64,000 nt of DNA from Variovorax sp. SG517 (GTDB lineage: Bacteria; Pseudomonadota; Gammaproteobacteria; Burkholderiales; Burkholderiaceae_C), in NCBI RefSeq assembly GCF_013376045.1, contig NZ_JABMJG010000001.1, positions 186,001-250,000 of the forward strand, read 5' to 3'. Below, piece by piece: positions 34,749 to 41,800 of the stretch. How positions within the stretch are numbered: position 1 is the stretch's first letter; the number at the start of each line of letters is the position of its first letter. A program made the position numbers and the translations under genes. Below the pieces are notes generated by a model. The model did no database searches and had not been told where the DNA came from. It worked only from the letters and a program-made list of their open reading frames with translations.

Positions 34749-36203
34749 ATGAATGCAGCAGCAGCCCACTACATCGACGGACGCCACGTGCAGTCCGAAG
34801 GCAACGCCACCATCGACGTGATCGACCCGAGCGATGGCAGCAAGTTCGGCGAGATCGCGCGCGGCACCGCTGCCGACGTGGACACCGCCGTGCGCGCCGC
34901 GCGCCAGGCCATGGGCGAGAACTTCGACGGCCCCTGGGGCGGCCTCACCGCGCTGCAGCGCGGCCGCCTGCTGGCCAAGCTCGGCGCCGCGGTGCTGGAG
35001 CACCACGAGGAGCTGGCCCAGCTCGAGGCACGCGACACCGGCAAGGCGCTGCGCGTGGCGCGCAACGACGCCACCGCGCTGGCCCGCTACATGGAGTACT
35101 ACGCCGGTGCCTGCGACAAGCTGCACGGCGACACCCTGCCCTACGAGCGCGGCTACACCGTGCTGACGGTGCGCGTGCCGCACGGCGTGACGGGCCACAT
35201 CATTCCCTGGAACTACCCGATGCAGATCGCGGGCCGCAGCGTGGGCGCCTCGCTCGCCGCGGGCAACGCCTGCGTGGTGAAGCCGGCGGAGGACGCGAGC
35301 CTGTCGCTGCTGCGCCTGGCCGAGATCGCGACCGAGGTGGGCTTTCCGGCCGGCGCGCTCAACGTGGTGACCGGCTACGGCAAGGAAGCCGGTGCCGCGC
35401 TGTGCGCGCATCCGGGCATCGACCACATCTCGTTCACCGGCTCGACCGTGACCGGCCGCAGCGTAGGCCTGGCCGCGGCCGAGCGCCATTGCCCGGTGAC
35501 GCTCGAACTCGGTGGCAAGTCGCCGCAGATCGTGTTCGCCGATGCCGACCTCGACGCGGCCGAGCCGGTGCTGCTCAACGCCATCATCCAGAACGCCGGC
35601 CAGACCTGCTCGGCGGGCAGCCGCGTGCTGGTGGAGCAGTCGGTCTATGAAGAAGTGGTGCAACGCCTCGCCAGGCGCTTCACCGCCGTGCGCGCGGGCA
35701 CGCCCGCCGAAGACCTGGACATGGGCCCGCTCATCAACGAAAAGCAGTTCCGCCAGGTGCGCGACATGGTCGCGACTGCCGAGGCCGCAGGCCTGAAGGT
35801 GGCCGCGCGCGGCACGGTGTCGCCCAACGCGTCTTCCACCGGCTACTACCAGGAGGCCGTGCTGTTCCGCGACGTGCCGCACGAGAGCGACATCGCGCAG
35901 CACGAGATCTTCGGCCCCGTGCTGGCCCTGACGCCCTTCGCCGACGAGGCCGAGGCGGTGCGCCTGGCCAACGGCACGGACTTCGGCCTGGTGGCTGGCG
36001 TGTGGACCCGCGACGGTGCGCGCCAGCTGCGCATGGCGCACAAGCTGCATTGCGGCCAGGTCTTCGTCAACAATTACGGTGCGGCGGGTGGCGTAGAACT
36101 GCCATTCGGCGGCGTGAAATCCAGCGGCTTCGGCCGCGAGAAGGGCTTCGAGGCCCTGCTCGGCTTCACGACCCTCAAGACCATCGCCATCAAGCACGGA
36201 TGA
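34749..36203 (+). CDS. NAD(P)-dependent aldehyde dehydrogenase
   Basis: The 484-residue enzyme shows the full ALDH set: PWNYP with Asn155, the cofactor loop FTGSTVTG, the general base Glu253 in LELGGKSPQ, and the nucleophile Cys287 in NAGQTCSAGSR. It oxidises an aldehyde to the acid. ATG 34749 follows CAGGAGACAAGAC. Its position between amidase and hydroxyacid-type dehydrogenase suggests an intermediate of the same route. It could also be a betaine- or semialdehyde-type enzyme; sequence alone does not decide. Confidence 0.93.
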   Translation: MNAAAAHYIDGRHVQSEGNATIDVIDPSDGSKFGEIARGTAADVDTAVRAARQAMGENFDGPWGGLTALQRGRLLAKLGAAVLEHHEELAQLEARDTGKALRVARNDATALARYMEYYAGACDKLHGDTLPYERGYTVLTVRVPHGVTGHIIPWNYPMQIAGRSVGASLAAGNACVVKPAEDASLSLLRLAEIATEVGFPAGALNVVTGYGKEAGAALCAHPGIDHISFTGSTVTGRSVGLAAAERHCPVTLELGGKSPQIVFADADLDAAEPVLLNAIIQNAGQTCSAGSRVLVEQSVYEEVVQRLARRFTAVRAGTPAEDLDMGPLINEKQFRQVRDMVATAEAAGLKVAARGTVSPNASSTGYYQEAVLFRDVPHESDIAQHEIFGPVLALTPFADEAEAVRLANGTDFGLVAGVWTRDGARQLRMAHKLHCGQVFVNNYGAAGGVELPFGGVKSSGFGREKGFEALLGFTTLKTIAIKHG

Positions 36204-36212
36204 AGACAACAC

Positions 36213-37109
36213 ATGACAACCACCACTGAACAGCAGCAAGCGCCGCGCAAGGTCGGCCTCGTCGGCGTGGGCCTGATGGGCCACGGCATCGCCAGCAACA
36301 TCGTCAAGCACGGCCACCAGCTCACCGTGCTGGAGCACGCGGGCAACCAGCCCATCGACGGCCTGCTGAAGGCCGGTGCCACCTCGGTGAAGGACGTGGC
36401 CGCGTTGGCTGCGCAGGTCGACGTGCTGATCCTGTGCGTGACCGGTACGCCGCAGGTCGAGGCCGTGATGCTGGGCGACAACGGTGCGCTCACCACGCTG
36501 CGCCCCGGCACCGTGGTCATCGACTGCTCCACGGCAGTGCCCGCTTCCACTGCGAAGGTGGCCGAGGCGGTGAGCGCCAAGGGCGGCAAGTTCATCGACG
36601 CGCCCATGACCCGCACCGCCAAGGAAGCCGCCGAAGGCCGGCTGAACCTGCTGGTGGGCGGCGATGAAGAAGTGCTGGCGTCCTGCCTGCCGGTTTTGCG
36701 CTGCTTCGCCGAGAACATCACGCACGTGGGCGGCATCGGCGCCGGCCACGCGATGAAGCTGCTGCACAACTTCGTGTCTCTGGGCACCGTGGCGCTGCTG
36801 TGCGAGGCCGCGGCCTGCGCCGAGCGCGCCGGCGTGAAGCCCGACGTGTTCGTCGACGTGCTCGCCAAGGGCGGCGGCAACGGCGTGGCGCTGGAACGCG
36901 TCAAGCCCAAGCTGCTGACGGGCAGCACCGATTCGCTGAAGTTCTCGATGGCGAATGCGAAGAAGGACCTGGGGTACTACAACGACATGGCGGAGCAGTC
37001 GTCTTCGAGCCATGGCATTGCGCAGGCTGTGGATGCGCTGCTGACGCATGGGGTCGAGAAGTTCGGTGGGGACCGGATGGTGCTTGATCTGGTTGAGGCG
37101 TTGCGCTGA
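36213..37109 (+). CDS. 3-hydroxyisobutyrate dehydrogenase-like oxidoreductase
   Basis: The 298-residue protein has the nucleotide motif GLVGVGLMGHGIA, a substrate loop APMTRTAKEAAEGRL and the catalytic Lys183 in GHAMKLLHNF, so it belongs to the beta-hydroxyacid dehydrogenase family (3-hydroxyisobutyrate, tartronate semialdehyde, glyoxylate reductases). The usual DAPVSGG reads DAPMTRT, so the substrate may differ from the well-known members. It starts 9 bases after the aldehyde dehydrogenase and closes the cluster that begins at 26978. The repeat element at 37155 follows. Confidence 0.9.
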   Translation: MTTTTEQQQAPRKVGLVGVGLMGHGIASNIVKHGHQLTVLEHAGNQPIDGLLKAGATSVKDVAALAAQVDVLILCVTGTPQVEAVMLGDNGALTTLRPGTVVIDCSTAVPASTAKVAEAVSAKGGKFIDAPMTRTAKEAAEGRLNLLVGGDEEVLASCLPVLRCFAENITHVGGIGAGHAMKLLHNFVSLGTVALLCEAAACAERAGVKPDVFVDVLAKGGGNGVALERVKPKLLTGSTDSLKFSMANAKKDLGYYNDMAEQSSSSHGIAQAVDALLTHGVEKFGGDRMVLDLVEALR

Positions 37110-37154
37110 TTCTTTGCTTTTGCTCTTGTGCGCCGCCGTTGTTGTTCGGGGCGC

Positions 37155-37250
37155 GTGCACAGGGCACCGGGTACTCCCCTCCGCGAATGTCCCCCGCCCT
37201 TCGGGCTCCTCCTTTATTTCGCTGCGGGGAGCACCCGGTACCCTGCGCAC
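37155..37250. repeat. Nested hairpin repeat element, copy A
   Basis: The 96-base element has three layers. The outer arms (37155-37179 and 37226-37250) are inverted copies of each other with 22 of 25 positions matching. The 46-base core (37180-37225) contains a small GCCC-ttc-GGGC hairpin. The core recurs in reverse orientation in copy B (40540-40585) with only two differences, which form a compensatory pair (here C-G, there G-C). The outer arms share no clear similarity with those of copy B. The element bounds the left side of the accessory island. Confidence 0.8.
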
Positions 37251-37299
37251 GGTGAGGGTGGCTGGGGCTTTGGTGGTGCGACCGCTGTGGCGGAGTCAG

Positions 37300-37851
37300 C
37301 TAAGGGCACCGCAGAACTACCGACGCGCCAACAGCCTCGAGGGCCTCAGCAACAGGCCTGAGTTCCACGTCCACCGGCCAGCCCGCTTTGATCCTGAATT
37401 TGCCGGTTTCTAGCAATGCCTTGACTTCACTCGGGCTGCGGCCGTTGACTCGACGAATGATGCTGAACACCTTTGCTCGATTTTGGCCAACGGATGTCAG
37501 CCAAAGTTCCGGATCTGGGCAGGGGCCATGAGGCAGAGGAATTTCGAAGGCTCCGTACTCCTGTTTCAAACAAGTCATGGCGTCATTCAATGGCTTAGAC
37601 GCCAAAGCTCTTGCTGCTGGCAGATGGGCAGGGCAAAACCATTCCATGGATCGAGGGTGCCCAGCCGCACCTTCAGGCAGAGGCAAGTAATCGGAGAACT
37701 TTACGTATCCACCTCCGGCTTGGAAGTGCCACGACTCGCAGCGGCAATCCTTGTAGCAAAGGTGACAGTACTCAGACTTCACAGGGTTCTGTCCACGGTT
37801 GCTCGCAAAAGTTCGAAATTGGCAAATCCACGCTGCTGAATGCCCCAACAT
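37300..37851 (-). CDS. Zinc-ribbon-like protein with a ribosomal L7/L12 C-terminal-type domain
   Basis: The 183-residue protein has two parts. Residues about 28-90 have a Cys/His-rich start (YCHLCYKDCRC) followed by GGGYVKFSDY and a later WFCPAH, suggesting a zinc-binding module. Residues about 112-183 match the C-terminal domain of ribosomal protein bL12: SVGQNRAKVFSIIRRVNG, PSEVKALLE and a final LEAVGASVVL. In the ribosome that domain recruits translational GTPases. I do not know the function of this combination. The start is uncertain: ATG 37851 directly follows the upstream stop, and a GTG at 37782 just before the Cys-rich part is also possible. Confidence 0.65.
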   Translation of the reverse strand: MLGHSAAWICQFRTFASNRGQNPVKSEYCHLCYKDCRCESWHFQAGGGYVKFSDYLPLPEGAAGHPRSMEWFCPAHLPAARALASKPLNDAMTCLKQEYGAFEIPLPHGPCPDPELWLTSVGQNRAKVFSIIRRVNGRSPSEVKALLETGKFRIKAGWPVDVELRPVAEALEAVGASVVLRCP

Positions 37852-38283
37852 TCATCGAGCAATACGCGCGGCCAATGCGTTGAACACCTCGGCAAGACCA
37901 CGGTCCTCCGAGCTATAGGGGTAGTCGAAGTGTTCAACTTGCAGCCACTGTGCTTCCTGGCCGGGATGAACGTACTTCTCGAAGTCGTCGACCAGCAATA
38001 CCTGATGGGGATCTACGCCAGGGACAAATCGAAGGTCTTTCGTTTCGCCCTGCCAGTTGATGTACTCCATATCCGCAAACCAGGTGGGCGCGACCTTCTC
38101 ATCCACCAATAGGCGAGCGATGTTTCGGAATCGCTCTTCCTTGACCGTAGTGAACATGACGATGCGAGGAAACAACTCAGCGCAACGAGTCAGGAACTCA
38201 GCCAGGGCTGGCCGGGGTATCTGGCTCATCGCGTTTGAGATCAAGGTGCCTTCGAGATCGAGGGCAAGGACGTAGCTGTGCAT
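37852..38283 (-). CDS. HAD superfamily (NLI-interacting-factor-like) phosphatase
   Basis: The 143-residue protein has the HAD motif I as LALDLEGTL, with the nucleophile Asp8 kept and Glu instead of the second Asp, motif II Thr in VMFTTVKEE, and acidic motif IV in LLVDDFEKY. Its small cap-less form and the hydrophobic run before TTVKEER resemble the NIF/CTD-phosphatase branch. The Asp-to-Glu change is common in phosphotransferase variants, so activity is plausible. It abuts the L12-like gene with no gap, so the two are probably one transcript. Confidence 0.75.
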   Translation of the reverse strand: MHSYVLALDLEGTLISNAMSQIPRPALAEFLTRCAELFPRIVMFTTVKEERFRNIARLLVDEKVAPTWFADMEYINWQGETKDLRFVPGVDPHQVLLVDDFEKYVHPGQEAQWLQVEHFDYPYSSEDRGLAEVFNALAARIAR

Positions 38284-38331
38284 GGACGGACTTGAATCGA
38301 CTGTAGAAACGTCTAGTCTTGGCCGAAAGCG

Positions 38332-39063
38332 CTAAACATCAAGCGCTCGCTGCCTGCGAATCTGATGCTTCTGCTCTGCACTGGGCGACTTGAACGAGCC
38401 GGAAAGACGGCGCTGGAGAGACTTGATCGCGGCGGCCTTTGCACGTACAACACCAGCGTCTGTCACCGCCTGGGCCTGCGCCCATTCCAGTGACCCTTCG
38501 ATAGGTGCCCCTCTTAACGCACACAGGCAAAGTGTCTGTTGAAATGGAGTGTTGGCGCCGGCGAACGTCTCGATCACCAAGTCTCTCAACTTCTCCCGCT
38601 GCTCGTGTGTGGGGACCAGCCCGTCGTCGAAGCTGGTCAAAGAGTTCAACGCGCTGAGCGCTTGCCAGAACGGATCGCCTGGCTCGTCCGAAAGAGGAGT
38701 GGTCGACAGGCAATAGTCCAGCAGCACCGCAACACAAGGCTCGGTGCGGACTTCCGTAAGAACCGCGATGGCAAAGGTCGCGAGTGTCCGATCGGTCAGC
38801 AAACGCTGCAGCGAAGCAATGCCGCCCCGCCCGTAGGCAATGCAGGCCGCAGCCCAGCGCGCGAGCGGCGCTACTCTTTTGCCGTTTTCCAGCAAGCCGG
38901 CCTCATGCCAGCCGTGCTGCTTGCAGAGTCGTTCAATTTCGTCAGCACCCTCAGCACCATATGCCAGCGAAAACCGAATCATGTCTTCCGGATTAACTGA
39001 TCCACCGTAGGACAGTGGTGCGGGGCCTTTCGCGGCCTTGCGGGCAAGATCGTTGAACTTCAT
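38332..39063 (-). CDS. Hypothetical helical protein (possible HEAT-like repeats)
   Basis: The 243-residue protein is not recognised. It is almost all helix-forming, with repeated hydrophobic helices of about 30 residues (ARWAAACIAYGRGGIASLQRL; ATFAIAVLTEV), as in HEAT/ARM-type solenoids, and a basic C-terminus. It has no signal peptide or membrane segment. It lies 42 bases after the 39106 gene and 48 before the HAD gene, in one minus-strand run within the repeat-bounded island. Base composition is less GC-rich than in the flanking metabolic genes, which suggests acquired DNA. Confidence 0.6.
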   Translation of the reverse strand: MKFNDLARKAAKGPAPLSYGGSVNPEDMIRFSLAYGAEGADEIERLCKQHGWHEAGLLENGKRVAPLARWAAACIAYGRGGIASLQRLLTDRTLATFAIAVLTEVRTEPCVAVLLDYCLSTTPLSDEPGDPFWQALSALNSLTSFDDGLVPTHEQREKLRDLVIETFAGANTPFQQTLCLCALRGAPIEGSLEWAQAQAVTDAGVVRAKAAAIKSLQRRLSGSFKSPSAEQKHQIRRQRALDV

Positions 39064-39105
39064 CTGATGTGCGTTTGATCGAGGCTAGCCACTTCTAGTG
39101 GCCTC

Positions 39106-39567
39106 TTAGCTTGCAGCACGGGCCATGGACTTGCGAATCGATTCCAAGAGCTCTTCCGTAGGCACTTCGACCGACGCACCATCGGTGCGGAATTCTTCAA
39201 GCTTGCGCAGCAAGCTACTGACTCCTGATGGAGCGAAAGACCATCCTTCAACATCCGACCACCCTCGTGCAACTAGAAATCCCTCTTGGCGGCGAGTGCA
39301 GCGGAGCCAACCGGTGTATTGGTCCGAGAAGTCATATGGCAGGAAGGCGATCTCATCAACGTGCAACTCATCAAGAACTTCCAGCCATTGCTCCAACAGT
39401 CGCCAGAGCACTGCTCGAACCTTCGTCGCATCTTCGACCTCTGGCAGCAGGTAATCGTCTAGCGCCAGGTAATAGGAATCGCAAACCCAGTTTTTCCCTT
39501 CCCACTCCAGCACGATGTCGTTGTGCTGGGTTCCGTTGTCGATGAAATTCAAGCTCAGACTCATCAC
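39106..39567 (-). CDS. Hypothetical acidic small protein, immunity-like appearance
   Basis: The 153-residue protein is not recognised. It is acidic and soluble, rich in Trp, Tyr and Leu, with a beta-rich N-terminal half (NDIVLEWEGKNWVCDSYYLALDDYL) and a helical C-terminus. Single-domain acidic proteins of this kind are often immunity proteins of toxin systems, but no toxin is next to it, so this is only a resemblance. The start ATG 39567 has a strong GGAAGGGGGG ribosome-binding site. Confidence 0.6.
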   Translation of the reverse strand: MMSLSLNFIDNGTQHNDIVLEWEGKNWVCDSYYLALDDYLLPEVEDATKVRAVLWRLLEQWLEVLDELHVDEIAFLPYDFSDQYTGWLRCTRRQEGFLVARGWSDVEGWSFAPSGVSSLLRKLEEFRTDGASVEVPTEELLESIRKSMARAAS

Positions 39568-39889
39568 CCCCCCTTCCCATGCGAATCACAAAGATCGAAA
39601 GATCTATCTCGTCAAATATGCGTGCAGGTGCTGAGCGGCCGTTTCTGACCGCACGCTGCCGCGTCTCCGAGCGACAGCCTTGGTCGATAGTACCTATTCA
39701 CTTTGCCAGAGCCAACAACAACCATCGCAAAGCAAATGATTGCGTTGCCTGTCGCCGCAGCGCACGCCCGACACCGAGGCTGACCCTCTCAACAGAACCG
39801 AACTCCCGCCATCACGAAGTCTTGAGCCTCTGCACACAAAAGGACCTGTTCCCAGGCGGGCCGCGACCTCGCAGCCCGCAGACCAGCCC
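39568..39889. other. 322-base gap inside the island
   Basis: I see no credible gene on either strand. Open frames on the plus strand here are short, Arg/Pro/Ser-rich and lack ribosome-binding sites. The part near 39567 should hold the promoter of the 39106 gene. Confidence 0.5.
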
Positions 39890-40159
39890 CTACCCGCCAG
39901 CCTCAGGCGCCCCACGCCGCGCTTTCTCGCTCATCTGAAACAGTTCCCCCGCCTTGCGAGCCATTTCAGCTGCAAGCCAGAGCAGGTTGTTCAATTGCCG
40001 AGGCCCATCACCGCTGCACCAGTCGATCTCTTCGCCGTGGCAAACCCACAGTAGAGCTTCGAGTTGAGTGAGGGTGTTTTCAAGAAGATCCGCCGGGTCT
40101 TGGACGGTTTCTGCGGAAGCTACCGGCGTAGTTGGCCGGGCTATAGTCTTGGTAGCCAT
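39890..40159 (-). CDS. Small hypothetical protein (DUF3077-like pattern)
   Basis: The 89-residue protein begins MATKTIARPTTPVASAETVQ and has a helical core with LENTLTQLEALLWVCHGEEIDWC and LLWLAAEMARKAGELF. That spacing of small acidic helices is reminiscent of the DUF3077 group of small proteins, but I am not sure. The frame is open to 40258; ATG 40159 is chosen because an AAAGGAAAG ribosome-binding site lies just upstream. It is the first gene of the island on its strand. Confidence 0.6.
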   Translation of the reverse strand: MATKTIARPTTPVASAETVQDPADLLENTLTQLEALLWVCHGEEIDWCSGDGPRQLNNLLWLAAEMARKAGELFQMSEKARRGAPEAGG

Positions 40160-40513
40160 TTTTGTGCTTTCCTTTAGAGGTTGGTGCACGAACTTGGTTA
40201 GACGGCTGGGGTGCTGAGAACACCTCGGCCGTCGCCTTTTGATACCTCGCATCTGCATCAGTGCTTTCGCACTGACAACCTGCCGCGAGGCAAGCAGCCT
40301 TCAAACATCTCGGTGGTGGCTTGGTGTGTGGGCCTTTCTGCTCCCCTTGTTGGGGTATCGAGTGACAGGGGCATTCACTCTAGAGAAGAACCAAGCAAAG
40401 TAGCCGCTCCTACGGCAGGAAGTCGCGGAGACTGCCAACAAATGCAGCTTCCGCGACACCCCGCTCGCAAACGTCACGAGCCCCGAGCCATATCACCCCG
40501 AAGCGGCTCCAAA
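40160..40513 (-). other. Non-coding leader with several small hairpins
   Basis: No gene is seen. On the minus strand this is the region upstream of the 89-residue protein. It holds short perfect hairpins such as CAGTGC/GCACTG with a 4-base loop (40259-40274) and a CCCC-ttgtt-GGGG near 40338-40352. A structured leader or small RNA is possible but unproven. Confidence 0.3.
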
Positions 40514-40611
40514 ACGCTCACGCCGATGGGGTGCCTTGCGCAGCGAAATAAAGGAGGAGGCCGAAGGCCGGGGGACATTCGCGGAGCAAGGTACCCCGTC
40601 GGCGTGAGCGT
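40514..40611. repeat. Nested hairpin repeat element, copy B (inverted)
   Basis: The 98-base element has outer arms (40514-40539 and 40586-40611) that are inverted copies with 24 of 26 positions matching. The 46-base core (40540-40585) is the reverse complement of the core of copy A except for the two-base compensatory change in its inner stem (GGCC-ttc-GGCC). The arm sequences are unlike those of copy A although each pair is self-complementary. It bounds the right side of the accessory island and lies 34 bases past the stop of the LysR gene. Confidence 0.8.
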
Positions 40612-40644
40612 CGCCCTGAATGAATCCAAACCCGATCAGGACCC

Positions 40645-41532
40645 TCAAGACATCCCACGCGCCAGCAGGTGATCCACCAGCCGCCGCTGCGGAAAGCTCA
40701 GCGCCTCCTGCCGCGTGCACAAATACATCCGCCGAGAGGCCCACGCATCCGTGAGATTGATGAAGCGCAGCTTCATCTCCTTGCGATAGGCCACTGCCGC
40801 GCCTTCGGGCAGGATGCCGACCCCCATGCCCGCTTCGATCATCCGGCACACGGCCTCGAAGCTCTTCACCCGCACGCGCAGGCGCAGCACCTTGCGTGCG
40901 CTCATCGCGGCGTCTTCCATGGTGCGGGAGATGGCGGAGTCGTCTTCCAGGCCGACGAAGTCGTAGTCGAGCAGTTCCTCGAACGACACCTCGCGCCCGC
41001 GCCACGGATGCTTCTGCCGCACGATGGCCACGAGCCTGTCTGTGCGGTACGGAATGAAGTGCAGCGCCGGGTCAGCCGCCTCGCTGGTGATGACGCCCAC
41101 GTCGGCCTGACGGTCGCGGATGGCCTGCACGATGTAGACGCTGCGGTGCTCTTCCACGCTCACGCGAATCTCCGGATAGCGCTGGCGGAAGCTCGCCACG
41201 TCGTCGGGCAGGAACTGGCCCATAGCCGATGCGTTGGCATGCAGCCGCACGCGGCCGGTGGCGCCCTGCGCGTAGTCCGAGAGATCGGCGCGCATGCGGT
41301 CGACGTCTCGCAGGATCTGCCGCGCATGCATGGCCAGCGACTCGCCGGCGCCGGTCGGCGTCACGCCCTTCGAGCTGCGGTTGAGCAGCACCACGCCCAG
41401 CTGCTCTTCGAGGATGGCGAGCCGGCGGCTGGCGGCCGACAGCACCATGTGGCTCTCGGCGGCGGCCTTCGACAGGCTGCCGTGCTCAATGGCGCGAAGG
41501 AAAAGCGCCAGCGAATCGAGGTCGGGTCTCAT
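40645..41532 (-). CDS. LysR family transcriptional regulator
   Basis: The 295-residue protein has a LysR N-terminal winged helix (FLRAIEHGSLSKAAAESHMVLS...LEEQLGVVLLNRSSKGVTPT) and a two-lobed effector domain (about 90-295; ARSVxxF-like stretches replaced by VEEHRSVYIVQAI). The frame is open to 41685, but ATG 41532 gives the normal N-terminus. It is divergent from the ferredoxin oxidoreductase gene at 41801 with 268 bases between, so it probably controls that gene and itself. Confidence 0.92.
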   Translation of the reverse strand: MRPDLDSLALFLRAIEHGSLSKAAAESHMVLSAASRRLAILEEQLGVVLLNRSSKGVTPTGAGESLAMHARQILRDVDRMRADLSDYAQGATGRVRLHANASAMGQFLPDDVASFRQRYPEIRVSVEEHRSVYIVQAIRDRQADVGVITSEAADPALHFIPYRTDRLVAIVRQKHPWRGREVSFEELLDYDFVGLEDDSAISRTMEDAAMSARKVLRLRVRVKSFEAVCRMIEAGMGVGILPEGAAVAYRKEMKLRFINLTDAWASRRMYLCTRQEALSFPQRRLVDHLLARGMS

Positions 41533-41800
41533 GGTGTGCGGGGTGGGTCTGCAAGGCCGACATTGTCGGGCCGGCGGGAGCCGCAGATCCGGCCGAAATA
41601 CTTTCGGCGGATTGCGCCCACAAAAGACAGATCTTCCGGAATGGGCTGCTCTTCGCCAAAACGAAGAAGCACTTTCCGTGGACAAGGCGGAAGAATCGTT
41701 GCTGCCTCGGCGTCTACCCCGCCGAGGCGTTCCGCGAGCCGGCCCTCTACCGGGGCCATGCCCGCATTCCGACGAGTCCTACCCGGAGTCTTTTTCAGTC

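Noticed and set aside
39579..39938. Plus-strand frame of 119 codons within the island
   Set aside because: It opposes the direction of all island genes, lacks a ribosome-binding site and overlaps the 89-residue gene.
40160..40513. Small RNA gene suggested by several short hairpins
   Set aside because: Stems are short and there is no recognisable promoter-terminator pair or known RNA family.
37110..40640. Integrated plasmid, prophage or insertion sequence
   Set aside because: No integrase, transposase, attachment-site repeat at a tRNA gene or phage gene is present; the borders are hairpin elements, so I describe it only as an accessory island.
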